Source: Jaltomata sinuosa
Taxonomy: Eukaryota; Streptophyta; Magnoliopsida; Solanales; Solanaceae
Assembly: GCA_003996215.1 (NCBI GenBank)
Contig: QJPP01000829.1
Coordinates: 496,001-560,000, forward strand
DNA length: 64,000 nucleotides
Direction of reading: 5' to 3'
Shown here: positions 23,710 through 37,009 of the stretch, piece after piece
Layout of the letters: each line of letters opens with the position of its first letter
How positions within the stretch are numbered: the stretch's first letter is position 1
Made by a program: the position numbers and the translations under genes
Notes under the pieces: model-generated
Seen by the model: the letters and a program-made list of their open reading frames with translations, nothing else
Database searches by the model: none
Told to the model about the DNA's origin: nothing

Positions 23710-24767
23710 CGGAGAAGGGTCTAAAATACCCTTCAAGTATAGGGAATGGAACAAAAATACCCTCCTTCCACCCTTGGGCTCTAAAATACCCTTTCATCCA
23801 CCTATATTGACCTATATTACCCTTTTCTTTAACAGATCTTTTAAAAATAATAATTAACTCTTTCATTAATTACGTGGCAGCCTCTAATTGGCTGAAATTT
23901 AAATTAACCAACTATTATTATTATCCCCACCAAATCTAGATCCAGCTAAATTCAACCCGACCCAAGAAATTACCCGCCCCATATCTTATATCAACTAAAG
24001 GAAAACCTTCTAAATAAATAGCTTCTGCAATTTGGGTGTTCTTCTTTAGGCGAAAATCATGACATTGCAGGTGCATCTTTAGGTGTTTTCTTCTATTCCC
24101 TGTAACTGATAACGCATCTCCAGTGGCCTTGCATTTTCTTGAAAGTTTATCGCGGGAATCCTGTTCATTTGTATTGTCATTTTTCTGCAAATCTTCTTTG
24201 TTCCTGTTAAAACCTTGCTACTGAAATTTCTGCCGAAGCTTCATTATTTGAATATTATCAAGAGCAAACTCCATTATTGGACGATGCTCGGGACCAAAAG
24301 TCTCTGTAAATAAATAAGTACTTAGATAAACCAGAAACTAATATGCTAAAAGTCACCAGAAATAGGTATGCAATATCTAACAAACTAAAGGCACATACCT
24401 GGATTGTTGTTAAGATCCCTCAAAGCCACAAGTGCATGTTCATGCTCTGAGAACTCAAGAAAGCTACTCCAAATAATAATTTGGATACGGGTAATTTTTT
24501 GGGTCGGACAGAATTTAGCTGGATCTGAGTTTGGATGGGGATAATAATAATAGTTATAATAATAGTTGGATAATTTAAATTTCAGCCAATTAGAAGCTGC
24601 CACGTAATTAATGAAAGAGTTAATTATTATTCTTAAAATATCTGTTAAAGAAAAGGGTATTATAGGTCTATATAGGTGGATGGAAGGATATTGTAGAGCC
24701 CAAAGATGGAAGGAGGGTATTTTTGTTCCATTCCTTATACTTGAAGGGTATTTTAGGCCCTTCTCCG
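23710..24767 (-). mobile_element. Pack-MULE (Mutator-like) with captured gene fragment
   Basis: Long terminal inverted repeats lie at 23710-23976 and 24488-24767. Both start CGGAGAAGGGYCTAAAATAC and run about 270 bases with few differences. Flanking 9-mers TTTAAACTA (23701-23709) and TTTAAAATA (24768-24776) differ at one base. The repeat unit around them reads continuously once the element and one 9-mer are removed. Long TIRs plus a 9-bp duplication are diagnostic of MULEs. The ~510-bp interior carries host gene sequence instead of a transposase. Confidence 0.88.
23990..24470 (-). pseudogene. Captured fragment of a Nop4/RBM28-like RNA-binding protein gene
   Basis: On the minus strand one exon piece reads FLEFSEHEHALVALRDLNNNP and ends at 24399, followed by a GTATGT donor. 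A ~95-base intron (24398-24304) ends in TTTACAG. The next exon then resumes in phase with ETFGPEHRPIMEFALDNIQ and KLRQKFQ, then a TAG stop, then a basic stretch with DSRDKLSRKCKATGDALS. The EHEHALxALRxLNNNPExFGPxxRPI pattern is that of the last RRM of the nucleolar ribosome-biogenesis protein Nop4/RBM28. Family recall is from memory and not searched. Retention of the intron means genomic DNA rather than mRNA was captured. The far end (23977-24040) may be a different fragment. Confidence 0.65.
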
Positions 24768-25404
24768 TTTAAAATAACAAACTTAACTTATAAAAAGCTT
24801 AACTTAAAAAAACTAAGATTCAAGAATCTAGTTGAAGTTAATTATCTAATTCAAGAACCTAATTCCAAATTCAAGTTCAAGTCCTAATCCTAATTCAAGT
24901 TTCAAATTCAAGTTCCAAATCCTAATTCCAAATTCAAGTTCCAAATTAAAGTACCTAATTCAAGTTCAAAAAAGAACCTAAAGTTGAAAACTAATTCTTA
25001 ACTCAAAACTAACAATTTAAACTAACAAACTTAACTTAAAAAAGCTTAACTTAAAAAAACTATGATTCAAGAACCTAATTCAAGACCCTACTTCCAAATT
25101 CAAGTTCAAGTCCTAATCCTAATTCAAGTTCCAAATCCTAATTCCAAATTCAAGTTCCAAATTAAAGTTCAAAAAAGAACCTAAAGTTGAAAACTAATTC
25201 TTAACTCAAAACTAACAATTTAAACTAACAAACTTAACTTAACAAAACTTGGATTCAAGAACCTAATTCAAAAGGTTAAAGTTAAATACTAATTCAAGAT
25301 TCTAAAACAAAACCCAAAACTAATTCAAGAACCTATTTCAAATTCAAAGTTCTCAAATTCAAGTTAATAATCTAATTCAAGAACATAATTCCAAATTCAA
25401 GAAC
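24768..25404. repeat. Tandem repeat array block 2
   Basis: This continues block 1 after the MULE, with the same phrases and period, and is interrupted by element B. Confidence 0.85.
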
Positions 25405-27681
25405 TGTCACGACCCAACCCATCGTTAGTGGCACCCACCCAACCCCCGGATGAGCGAACCAATAGAGTTCCACTCTTTGCCTAGACTAACAGCCTAAAAC
25501 CAGCAAGCATAAATTTAAACTAGAAATCAAAGTAACCAAAACTAATCATTAATATAATCCTGCGGAAATTCCCACCTAGGAACTGAAAGTCATTGTACCA
25601 AACATCAATACCAAATCTAGAATATGGGGGTGCAACCCCAAAAGATAAACTGAAATAGTTTTAAGTACAAAACAACTGGACTGAAACTCTAAAGATAACC
25701 CAAGGTAGCTCGAATCAAGCAGCTCACCCTTGAAAGTCAGAATCGCCGGTGCTAAATGCGAGGTCGCGTCTTAGTCGCTGGTAGATTTCCTGTACTGTCC
25801 AAAAGGAAGACAAGTGCAGTATCAGTACACCACCACTGTGTACTGGTAGGATCATCAGCCAGTTTTCAAGTAAACAGTATATAATTAGTACAACAATACC
25901 AAGTAAGGAGTATGACAAACATGCAACATAATCACAGGCACATCTAGCCTACAGGTCTCTACCTATCTTGTTACCGCATGAATCCATCTCTTAAAGTTCT
26001 AATCCACAAATATGTAATCACAACTCTCCTTTCCGTCTAGCCCGGACCCACCCTGGAATCCCCTCTAGACAACACCAAAGGTAATTTATCAACTCGGCCT
26101 TAACCAAGACCAACGCAACAGTTATACAACAGTTCCCGGCCACTCAAGGACCATCAACAATAGCACCTTTAACTAGACAACCCGGTCCACTCACGGAACC
26201 AATATCAAGTATCACATTCAGTAAAGCAACCCGGTCCACTCACAGAACCAATATCAAGTATCACATTCAGTATAAAAACCCGGTCCACTCAAGGAACTAA
26301 TATCAACCAATGCAATACAATAGTCAACAAAACAATGCAAGATGCAATAAAGTAAACCCGTACCAGGCGTGGTACCCGTGCCAACCGAATGATATACCCA
26401 TACCAGGCGTGGTACCTGTGCCAACCATGTATTATACCCATACCAGGCATGGTACCCGAGCCAACCGAATGTCATCAACCACAATCAATATATGAACACA
26501 CACAACTTGTAAAACTAACAAGTAAACTGTTCAATCACAGACTGTAAACAGGAACCTAGACATTCCACACAATTTCCCTAAGCAATGTAATGCATACAAT
26601 AACTTAGACATGAGTACATCAATATATACATTTACAGAAAATCATAAGCCATCACCTACCTTGAAATGATCCAAGCTCTATTCGCCCTGAGCTTTTCCAT
26701 GTTCCGGATTCCTCTCTCGTTCTTGGTCTAAAAACAACACATAATACATACCATTAACACACAAGGCCTGCACATTACCCTGATTATACCAAATCTCCAA
26801 ACCCCAGGCCATCCATGATCATCCCACCCTTTTCCCGGGCTTTTCCACTGTTAATTCCCCTAGTTCTATCATTTTTACAGATAAAAATAGGAAATTAAAC
26901 AACCTATGATCATTTTAATGTACTTTTATCAATGCCCAAGAACAGACATGCTTGGAATCCCCTTCTTTCCCCAAATTTCACCATCTTTAGGTTATTCTAA
27001 CCTTTCCCCAATTTCCCTCATAGCAATTCTACCACACAGGAAACTTAATACAAAGGTTGGGGAACGAAAACCTTACCTTAGGGAAGAATTTTGATAGAAG
27101 AATGAAGAAAATCGCCTGGAAATCGTCCAACCCTTCTCCAAAACAAACTTGTGAAAACTAAATATTTTGAGAGCTATTTTTACATTAAAAACCCATCGGC
27201 CCGCTATAGCGGTCCCCACTCTGATATAGCGGTAGGCTACCGCTATAACGGTCTTAAGTGGGTTGACCGCCGCTATAGCGGTAATTTCTACCGCTATAGC
27301 GGTGGCCGCTATCACACGTGACAATGCTCGTCATGGATAGAAAGTCCAGAACTCTGCCAGTTTTGGCCATTTCACAAAACACTTGTTTCCCCCGACGTCC
27401 CAAAACAATCCCTTCACCTCAAATGCGATTCCGGGAGTTCTACTTACCCAAATACGATTCCGAAAAATCCCCCAGACTCCTTTATGTCTTGGCTACGTGG
27501 AAAACTAGCTCACTCCAAGACACCTAAATCTATTTTTACCCAGATTTCCCTAGACTCTACCTCATTCCAAAATTGGCCGAGTCTAGCCTAGCCTAGAATT
27601 TCAAACTCCCAATCCTAGAGTTTTCTAACTCTAAAACTTGGTACGATTGGTCTACCCATAACGACGGACCCGGTCGTTATA
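25405..27681 (-). repeat. 3' LTR of element B
   Basis: The segment pairs with 32804-35103. It contains GGTACCACGCCTGGTAC-type tandem units (about 26355-26465) and a cluster of CCGCTATAGCGG palindromes (27195-27310). Its inner end reads CGTTATA where TGTAACG would be expected on the minus strand, a single G-to-A change of the terminal TG. Confidence 0.9.
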
Positions 27682-27693
27682 ACAGATACCAAT

Positions 27694-29184
27694 TTATCCA
27701 TCGTTCATCCCCGAATGATCAAACCTAAAATTATGGAAATAAAAGAAAGAAAGTGTAGTACCTGAATCCTCAAACAGTTGAGGGTACTTGTCCCGCATGT
27801 CCTTTTCGGTTTTCCAAGTGGCTTCCTCAACCGGATGGTGCTTCCACTAAACCTTCACCATGTCAATCACCTTTGTCCTCAACCTCCGGACATCCCGAGC
27901 AAGAATCAAAATTGGTTCCTCCTCATAACGAAGATCCTTTTAAAAAAATATCTCATCCCACTTGATGATGTAGTATCCATCCCCATGGTATTGCTTAATC
28001 ATGGCTATGTGGAATACTAGATGGACGCCCAACAAACTAGGTGACAGTGCTAACTTGTAAGCCACTGGCCCCACAATTTCAAGCACTTCAAATGGACTGA
28101 TGAACCGAGGGCTAAGCTTGCCCTTCTTACCAAACCGCATAACCCATTTCATTTGCGATACTTTTAGCAATACTTCTTCAACAACCTGAAAGTCCATATC
28201 CCGGACCTTGCAATCTGCATACTCCTTCTGCCTGCTTTGATCTACCAACAAATTGGTCTGTATGCCCTTTACCTTTTCTTATGCTTCCTTCACTAAGTCT
28301 ACGCCCAGAGGCTTTACATCACCTTCCTTAAACCACCCAACTGGTGATTTGCAATTTCTCCCATACAGGGACTCGAATGGTGCCATATCTATACTGGAGT
28401 GGTAGCTGTTGTTGTACGAGAATTCGCACAATGGTAGAAACTAGTCCCAATGACCACCAAGGTCCATTACACATGCTCTCAGTATGTCCTCCAATACCTG
28501 AATTATCCTCTCTGACTGACCATCAGTCTGAGGATGGAAGGCTGTGCTAAAGGTGAGTTGTATACCCAACTCTTCATGTAACTTGCCCCAGAACTTAGAA
28601 GTAAAGTGCGTACCCCTGTCTGAAATGATGGATAGTGGTACCCCATGCAGTCTCAGAATATCCTTCACGTAGATCTTGACCAATTGCTGCGAATTATAAT
28701 CTACCGTGATGGAAATGAAATGAGCGGACTTGGTCAGCCTATCAACAATGACCCAAATGGAGTCATACTTCCCCAATGTCTTGGGAAGACCCACCACGAA
28801 ATCCATGGATATCCTTTCCCACTTCCACTATGGAATTGGCATTCTCTGAAGTAGTCCTGCAGGTCTCTGATGTTCGTACTTCACCTGCTGGCAGTTCTGA
28901 CATTTCGACACAAAATCTACTATGTCCCTTTTCATCCCGAGACACCAGTAACGCTACCTCAAGTTCCTGTACATTTTGGTCACACCCGGATGGATTGAGT
29001 ACCGCAAGCCATGAGCTTCTGTCAAGATTTTCTGTATTATATTGTCAACTCGAGGAACACAAATCCTCTCCCTGAAATGCAACACTCCTCCAGAGTCTAA
29101 CATGATGTCTCTGGACTCTCCAGATATTACCTTACCTCATAATTTACCCAGTTTCGGATCCTGAAACTGTTTTGCCTTTATTTC
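27694..29184 (-). pseudogene. Element B integrase and chromodomain, degenerate
   Basis: A zinc-binding region (about 28860-29080) precedes the catalytic core. MDFVVGLP carries the first Asp, SDRGTHFTSKFW the second and SERIIQVLED the Glu (28441-28806), so the DDE triad is still readable. A GPVAYKLALSPSLLG segment and an RFGKKGKLSPRF motif follow (27940-28251), then chromodomain text (EEATWKTEKDMRDKYPQLF) to a stop at 27694-27696. Several in-frame stops separate these blocks. Integrase inserts the cDNA; the chromodomain usually guides it to heterochromatin. Confidence 0.85.
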
Positions 29185-30389
29185 CTATATGAAGGTGGCC
29201 TTGACCTCAATGCTGGCCAACAACCCACCTTGATCTGAAACACCAAAGTGCATGAACTTGGCCTCTAAATCTCGAATATCCTTAGCCAATGGTCGTTTGG
29301 ATGCCCCCAAACAAGCCAAGCTACCCATGCTAACAGTTTTCTGGCTCAATGCGTCTGCCACCACATTAGCCTTACCCGGATGGTACTGAATTGTTACATC
29401 ATAATCCTTCAATAACTCCATCCATATCCTCTGCCTCAAATTCAAATCCTTCTGAGTGAAAACGTGCTGCAGACTGTGGTGATCTGTGAATACCTCACAC
29501 TTGATACCATAAAAATAGTGTCTCCAGATTTTCAAAGCAAAAACCACCGCTGCCAACTCTAAATCGTGAGTCGGGTAATTCCTCTCATACACATTCAACT
29601 GCCTGGATTCATAGGCTATCACATTCCTGTCCTGCATAAACACAAGGACAAAATAGGGGTTGTGGTCAAAAGTGTCTTGAGCTTTTGGAAGCTCTTCTCG
29701 CACTTGTCGGACCACACAAATGGTACCTCCTTCTTTGTTAACCTGGTCAGGTGAGTAGCAATAGAAGCAAAATTCTTAACAAACCTTTGATAGTACCCCC
29801 CGAGCCCAACAAAACTCCTCACCTCGGTCATAGAGCTAGGCCAAACCCAACTCTTGACTGCCTCAATTTTCTAGGGATCCACCATCACCCCTTTTTCTGA
29901 CACTACATGCCCCAAGAATGCCACAGAAGTCAACCAAACCTCACACTTAGTGAATTTTGCATAAAGCTTTTGGTGCCTCAAGATATCCAGCACAATATGA
30001 AGATGATTAGCATGCTCCTCCCTACTCTTAGAGTAGATCAATATATCATTGATGAATACAATAACGAAAGAATCCAAGTAGGACTTAAACACCCCATTCA
30101 TCAAACTCATGAATGCTGCCAGCGCATTGGTCAAACCAAACGACATTACTAGAAACTCGTAATGTCCATACCGAGTCCGAAAAGCAGTTCTCAGAATGTC
30201 CTCAGGTCTAATTTTTAGCTGATGGTACCCTGACCTCAAGTCAATTTTTAAGAACACTGATGCACCCTGAAGCTGGTCAAACAAATCATCTATGCGGGGT
30301 AGAGGGTACTTATTCCGAATGGTCACCTTGTTCAACTGCCTATAATCTATGCACATCCGCATACTACCATTCTTCTTCTTTACAAACAA
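29185..30389 (-). pseudogene. Element B reverse transcriptase and RNase H, inactivated
   Basis: The reverse transcriptase block (29871-30389) has YPLPRIDDLFDQL, KIDLRSGYHQLKI and an active-site segment reading FINDILIYS, where the usual second residue pair is Asp-Asp. This Asp-to-Asn change would be expected to disable polymerisation. The connection and RNase H blocks follow (29185-29831). They carry LELAAVVFALKIWRH, TDHHSLQHVF and VADALSQKT. About 60 bases around the first RNase H catalytic Asp, present in element C, are missing here near 29640. A stop lies between the two blocks. Confidence 0.85.
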
Positions 30390-30401
30390 GACCGGAGCAC
30401 C

Positions 30402-31112
30402 TCAAGGTGAAGCACTAGGAAGTATAAATCCCTTATCTAGGAGTTCCTGTAGCTGAGTCTTAAGTTCTCTTAACTCTGCCAGAGCCATTCTATATGAAGG
30501 AATGGAAATGGGACGAGTGCATGGCTCCAAATCAATACAAAAATCTATGTCTCTGTCTGGAGGCATACTAGGGAAGTCCGTTGGAAACACCTTTAAGAAT
30601 TCAGAAACCACTGGGACTGACTCAATAAGAGGAGACTCCACACTATTATCCCGGAGATGATCCAAGAAGGCTAGACACCCCCTCCCCACTAACTTCCTAG
30701 CCCGGACAAACGATATTATCTTAACTGGCTTAGGCTTGTACACACCTTCCCACTCTAGTCTATCCTTACCTGAAATCTCAAGAGCTACAGTCTTGGTGTT
30801 ACAGTTCAACACAACATGATAAGGAGATAGCCAGGTCATACCCAAGATAATATCAAAATCAGCCATATCCAGAATTACCAAGTCTACCCAAGTATGTAAC
30901 CCCACAAAGACAACAGAACAGTCACGATATACATGAGTCACAACTACCGATTCTCCCACTAGAGTAGAAACATAGATAGGGAAATCAAGGATATCACAGG
31001 TCAAACCCAGTCCCAAAGCAAAACTCACAGACACATAAGAATATGTAGAACCTGGGTCAAATAATATCGAAGCCATTTTATCACAGATAAGAATAGTACC
31101 TGTGATCACCAC
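30402..31112 (-). pseudogene. Element B protease region
   Basis: A 236-codon block begins just after the gag region. LFDPGSTYSYVS near its start is the retropepsin-like active-site segment in the form typical of this lineage. It is followed by FVGLHTWVDLVILDMADFDIIL-like text and ILGMTWLSPYH. The block runs into the reverse-transcriptase leader (DIDFCIDLEP, a proline-rich piece, ELLDKGFILPSASP) and ends at a stop immediately before the palm region. In related elements this is one polyprotein with gag and pol. Confidence 0.8.
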
Positions 31113-31256
31113 ATCTGAGGCTTCCTCCTCAGTCCTTCCTGGAAAAGCATAGTAATATGCCCGATCATCAATACGGGCAACTTCCCGGGCTAGCTGCGCT
31201 GCACCCCTGCCTGCACCGTCGTTCCCTCGGTCTCCTCGGCCTCCCTGGAAATTACC

Positions 31257-32594
31257 TCAACCACCTTGTGGATGACCCCTAGCATTACCATCTCTGCCTG
31301 TCGGAACCACTGCTCTAGTCTGCGACTGACCCTGATTACCTACCTGACTATGTGGACACTCCCTCTTAAAGTGTCCTAACTCACCACAATGGAAGCACCC
31401 ACGGTCAAGAGTAGGTCTGCTAGCTGATGTATAGGATGCTCCCTGGCCTCTAAGAGATGAAGACTGAGCTCCCTGACGACCACCTGTAGTAGCTGGCAGA
31501 GCTGACTGAATAGGATGGGCCAGATAAGCTTGCTGATGCTGGCCCCTGGAGTATGAACCACCATAGTTTCCCTCATTCTGGGGCCTCTTAGCTAAAGCCT
31601 TAGCTTGCCCCACTTGTCTAACTCCCTCAATCTTCTTCACATAGTCCACCAAATCCTTAAAACTCTTCCCTGAAGAAGTCATATGCACTAACAGTACATG
31701 CAGATCACTATTAAGACCCTTGACAAACAACCGTACCTGTTCCTCCTCAGAACCCAACATCTGTGTAGCAAAATGATACAACGCATGGAACTTAGCCTCA
31801 TAAGCTGAGACCGACATGCTACCCTGCTCCAAGTTCAGGAACTCATCCTTCTTCCAGTCTCTCAAAGTATGGGGAATGTACTTCTCTAGAAACAATGCAT
31901 GGAACTGCTCCCAAGTAAGTGGAGGTAGGATAAAAGACCAATACTCAACATGAGACCTCTACCACTGCTTGGCATCACCCTATAGTTGAAAAGTGACAAA
32001 CTCCACCCCATGCTGACGTACAATACCCAACTTGTGCAACCTCTCATGGCAATCCAGGATGAACTCATAGTCATCCTCCTTGTCTGTACCTTGAAACATC
32101 GAAGGTTTCAGCTTAAGGAACTTAGTCAGCATCTCATGCTCATTACCTGTCATCACTGGGCTTAGCATTGGCCTGAGGAGATCATTTATGCCCGAAGATG
32201 CATCCATCCTTGGTGTAGTAGTAACCGCTGGCTGAGTATCCAAGGCCTGATTTGCATAAGCTACGAGTATGTCTCCAGCACCAACCAACCCACTCAGAAT
32301 GTCCCACACTTGCCTGAAAGCTTTCGGTGTCATCGTAGGAAGGCCTGCACCCCCAAACGGTGCCTCCTTCTCCTGAGCTTCTCCATCCTCTACCACTACT
32401 TCTTCTACATCCTTAGCCACATGATCCTGAGGTGGGGGAGGGGTTACCTTACGTGCAGCAGCAGCAGCTCGAGCTCCACCCCTGGCGGGTGAGGCTCCAG
32501 CTCGTCCCCTGCCCCATCCCCAACCTCTGCCGCGAATTGTCGGGCCCACTACTAGGACCGCTGGCCTTGCTCCGTTATTCCTTGTAGTAACCAT
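31257..32594 (-). pseudogene. Element B gag with zinc knuckle
   Basis: The start MVTTRNNGARPA is followed by a Gly/Arg-rich N-terminus and capsid-like text (KFLKLKPSMFQG, YEFILDCHERLHKLG). A stop after VTFQL (31980) and another a few codons later interrupt it. The frame then resumes with YIPHTLRDWKKDEFLNLEQG and ends in a CCHC zinc knuckle CFHCGELGHFKREC near 31355-31397. Gag forms the virus-like particle and packages the RNA. Both stops match sense codons in element C, so they arose by point mutation. Confidence 0.85.
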
Positions 32595-32786
32595 CTCCGA
32601 ACAGGAGAGTGAACGAGGTTAGATACCAATTTGTATCACCAGATACCAATTGGAATCAAGTTATAGAACAAAGGAAAAAAGGAAGAGATAGTTTTTTCTA
32701 AAGCCCCATAGCCTCTCGAAGAAAAGTACGAACGTCTCCGCAAGACTCTACTAGACCTGTTTGGTACAACGAGATCAACGAACCTA

Positions 32787-32799
32787 GGCTTTGATACCA
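32787..32799 (-). promoter_or_regulatory. Primer-binding site of element B
   Basis: TGGTATCAAAGCC on the minus strand lies five bases inside the 5' LTR end. It resembles the complement of the initiator Met tRNA 3' end (TGGTATCAGAGC) and is the expected start of minus-strand DNA synthesis. Confidence 0.75.
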
Positions 32800-32803
32800 T
32801 CTT

Positions 32804-35103
32804 TGTCACGACCCAACCCGTCGTGAGTGGCACCCACCCAACCCCGAATAAGCGAACCAATAGAGTTCCACCCTTTGCCTAGACTAACAGCCTACAACCA
32901 GCAAGCATAAATGAAAACTAAAAATCAAAGTAACCAAAACTAATCATTAATATAATCCTGCATAAATTCTCACCTAGGAACTGAAAGTCATTGTACCAAA
33001 CATCAATACCAAATCTAGAATACGGGGGTGCAACCCCAAAAGATAAACTGAAATAGTTTTAAGTCCGAAGCAACTAGACTAAAACTCTAAAGATAACCCA
33101 AGGTAGCTCGAATCAAGCAGCTCACCCTTGAAAGTCAGAATTACCGGTGCTAGATGCGAGGTCGCGTCTTAGTCGCTGGTAGATTTCCTGTACAAACCAA
33201 AAGGAAGACAAGTGCAGTATCAGTACACCACCACTGTGTACTGGTAGGATCATCAGCCAGTTCTCAAGTAAACAGTATATAATTAGTACAATAATACCAA
33301 GTAAGGAGTATGGAAAACATGCAACAATAATGACAGGCACATCTAGCCTACATGTCTCTACCTATCTTGTTACCGCATGAATCCATCTCTTAAAGTTCTA
33401 AACATCAAACATGTAACCACAACTCTCTTTTCTGTCTAGCCCGGACCCACCCTGGTATCCCCTCTAGACAACACCAAAAGTAATTGATCAACCCAGCCTA
33501 AACCAAGACCAACACAGCAGTTATACAACAGTTCTCGGCCACTCAAGGACCATCAACAATAGCACCTTTAACTAGACAACCAGGTCCACTCACGGAACCA
33601 ATATCAAGTATCACATTCAGTAAAACAACCCGGTCCTCTCACGGAACCAATATCAAGTATCGCATTCAGTAAAACAACTCGGTCCACTCTAGGAACCAAT
33701 ATCAACCAATGTAATACAATAGCCAATGAAACAATGCAAGATGCAATAAAGTAAAACCGTACCAGGCGTGGTACCCGTGCCAACCGAATGATATACCCGT
33801 ACCAGGCGTGGTACCCGTACCAACCATATGTTATACCCGTACCAGGTGTGGTACCCGAGCCAACTGAATGTCATCAACCACAGTCAATATATGAACATAC
33901 ACAACTTGTAAAACCAACAAGTAAACCGTTCAATCACAGACTGTAAACAGGAACCTAGACATTTCACACAATTTCCCTAAGCAATGTAATGCATACAATC
34001 ACTTAGACATGAGTACATCAATATACACATTCACAGAAAATCATAAGCCATCACCTACCTCGAAATGATCCAAGCTCTATTCGACCCGAGCTTTTCTGTG
34101 TTCTGGATTCCTCTCTCGTTCTTGGTCTAAAAACAACACATAATACATACCATTAACACAAAGGCCTGTACATTACCCAGATTATACCAAATCCCCAAAC
34201 CCCAGGCCATCCATGATCATCCCACCCTTTTCCAAGGCTTTTCCACTGTTAATTCCCCTAGTTCTATCATTTTTGTGGATAAAAATAGGAAATTAAACAA
34301 TCTATGATCATTTTAATGTACTTTTATCAATGCCCAAGAAAACACATGCTTGGAATCCCCTTCCTTCCCTGAATTTCACCATCCCTAGGTTATTCTAACC
34401 TTTCCCCAATTTCCCTTCTAGCAATTCTACCACATAGGAAACATAATACAAAGGTTGGGGAACGAAAACCTTACCTTAGGGAAGAATTTTGACGGAAGAA
34501 TGAAGAAAATCGCCTGGAAATCGCCCAGCCTTTCTCCAAAACAAACTTGTGAAAACTGAATGTTTTGAGAGCTGATTCTGCATTAAAAACCCGTCGGCCT
34601 GCTATAGCAGTCCCCGCTCCCTATAACGGTCCCACTATAGTGGTAGGTTGCCGCTATAGCGGTCTTAAGTGGGTTGACAACCCTTTGACCGCCGCTATAG
34701 CTGTAATTTCTACCGCTATAGCAATGGCCGCTATCGCGTGTGACAACGCTTGTCACAGATAGAAAGTCTAGAACTCTGCCAGTTTTGGCTATTTCACAAC
34801 ACACTTGTTTCCCCCGACGTCCCAAAATAACCCCTTCATTTCAAACGCGATTTCGGGAGTTCTACTTACCCAAATGCGATTTCGAAAAGTCCCACGGACT
34901 CCTTTATCTCTTGGCTACGTGGAAAACTAGCTCACTCCAAGAGACCTAAATCTATTTTTACTCAAATTTCTCTAGAATCTACCTCGTTCCAAAACCGGCC
35001 GAGGCTAGCCTAGCCCAGAATTTCAAACTCCCAAACCTAGAGTTTTCTAACTCTAAAACTTGGCACGATTGGTCTACCCGTAATGATGGACCAGGTCGTT
35101 ACA
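32804..35103 (-). repeat. 5' LTR of element B
   Basis: This 2300-bp copy pairs with 25405-27681. It contains three GGTACCACGCCTGG units (about 33760-33860) and the CGCTATAGCG cluster (34598-34735). Confidence 0.9.
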
Positions 35104-37009
35104 AGAACCAACCTAATTCTAGTTAAAAAAATCATTCCTAAAGTTGAAAACTAATTCTTAACTCAAAACTAACAAACTTAACTTAAAAAAGCTTAACTTA
35201 AAAAAACTAAGTTTCAAGAACTTAATTCAAAAGGTTAAAGTTAAATACTAATTCAAGATTCTAAAACAAAATCCAAAACTAATTCAAGAACCTATTTCAA
35301 ATTCAAGTTAATAATCTAATTCATGAACCTAATTCCAAATTCAAGAACCAACCTAATTCTAGTTCAAAAAATCATTCCTAAAGTTGAAAACTAATTCTTA
35401 ACTCAAAACTAACAATTTAAACTAACAAACTTAATTTATAAAAAGCTTAACTTAAAAAAACTAAGATTCAAGAACCTAATTCAAGTTTATAATCTAATTC
35501 AAGAACCTATTTCCAAATTCAAGTTCAAGTCCTAATCCTAATTCAAGTTTCAAATCCTAATTCCAAATTCAAGTTCCAAATTAAAGTACCCAATTCAAGT
35601 TCAAAAAAGAACCTAAAGTTGAAAACTAATTCTTAACTCAAAACTAACAATTTAAACTAACAAACTTAACTTAATAAAGCTTAACTTAAAAAAACTAAGA
35701 TTCAAGAACCTAATTCAAGTTAATAATCTACTTCAAGAACCTAATTTCAAATTCAAGTTCAAGTCCTAATCCTAATTCAAGTTCCAAATTCAAGTTCCAA
35801 ATCTTAATTCCAAATTCAAGTTCCAAATTAAAGTTCCAAATTCAAGTTCAAAAAAGAACCTAAAGTTGAAAACTAATTCTTAACTCAAAACTAACAATTT
35901 AAACTAACAAACTTAACTTAAAAAAGCTTAACTTAAAAAAACTTAGATTCAAGAACCTAATCCAAAAGGTAAAGTTAAATACTAATTCAAGATTCTAAAA
36001 TAAAACGCAAAACTAATTCAAGAACCTATTTCAAATTCAAAGTTCCCAAATTCAAGTTAATAATCTAATTCAAGAACATAATTCCAAATTCAAGAACCAA
36101 CCTAATTATAGTTCAAAAAATCATTCCTAAAGTTGAAAACTAATTCTTAACTCAAAACTAACAAACTTAACTTAGAAAAGCTTAACTCAGAAAAATTAAG
36201 TTTCAAGAACCTAATTCAAAAGGTTAAAGTTAAATACTAATTCAAGATTCTAAAACAAAACCCAAAACAAATTCAAGAACCTATTTCAAATTCAAGTTAA
36301 TAATCTAACTCAAGACCCTAATTCCAAATTCAAAAACCAACCAAATTCTAGTTCAAAAAACCATTCCTAAAGTTGAAAACTAATTCTTAACTCAAAACTA
36401 ACAATTTAAACTAACAAACTTAACTTACAAAAATCTTAACTTAAAAAAATTAAGATTCAAGAACCTAATTCAAGTTAATAATCTAATTCAAGAACCTAAT
36501 TCTAAATTCAAGTTCAAGTCCTAATCCTAATTCAAGTTCAAAATTCAAGTTTCAAATCCTAATTCCAAATTCAAGTTCCAAATTAAAGTACCTAATTCAA
36601 GTTCAAAAAAGAACCTAAAGTTGAAAACTAATTCTTAACTCAAAACTAACAATTTAAACTAACAAACTTAACTTAAAACACCTTAACTTAAAAAAACTAA
36701 GATACAAGAATCTAATTCATGTTATTAATCTAATTCAAGAACCTAATTCCAAATTCAAGTTCCAAATTAAAGTTCCAAATCCTAATTCCAAATTCATGTT
36801 CCAAATTAAAGTTCCAAATTAAAGTTCAAAAAAGAACCTAAAGTTGAAAACTAATTCTTAACTCAAAACTAACAATTTAAACTAACAAACTTATCTTAAA
36901 AAAGCTTAACTTAAAAAAACATAGATTCAAGAACCTAATTCAAAAGGTTAAAGTTAAATAGTAATTCAAGATTCTAAAATAAAACCCAAAACTAATTCAA
37001 GAACCTATT
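35104..37009. repeat. Tandem repeat array block 3
   Basis: Array sequence resumes after element B. The index phrase GAAAACTAATTCTTAACTC appears near 35136, 35377, 35621, 35865, 36129, 36370, 36620 and 36848, giving spacings of about 228-264. It is interrupted by element C. Confidence 0.88.

Larger units (their letters stand above)
25405..35103 (-). mobile_element. Element B: Ty3/gypsy chromovirus retrotransposon, TSD AGAAC
   Basis: The element is bounded by AGAAC at 25400-25404 and 35104-35108. LTRs occupy 25405-27681 (3' LTR) and 32804-35103 (5' LTR) on the minus strand. Each ends GGTCGTGACA; the start is TGTAACGACC-like. By eye about 13 differences separate the two LTRs in the first ~190 aligned bases. 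Between them lie gag, protease, reverse transcriptase, RNase H, integrase and chromodomain in that order, all damaged. Gene order with integrase after RNase H and a terminal chromodomain is that of chromoviruses, probably Tekay/Del-like. Confidence 0.93.

Noticed and set aside
27190..27310. CGCTATAGCG palindromes considered as terminators
   Set aside because: They lack a following T-run, and this is a eukaryotic LTR context.
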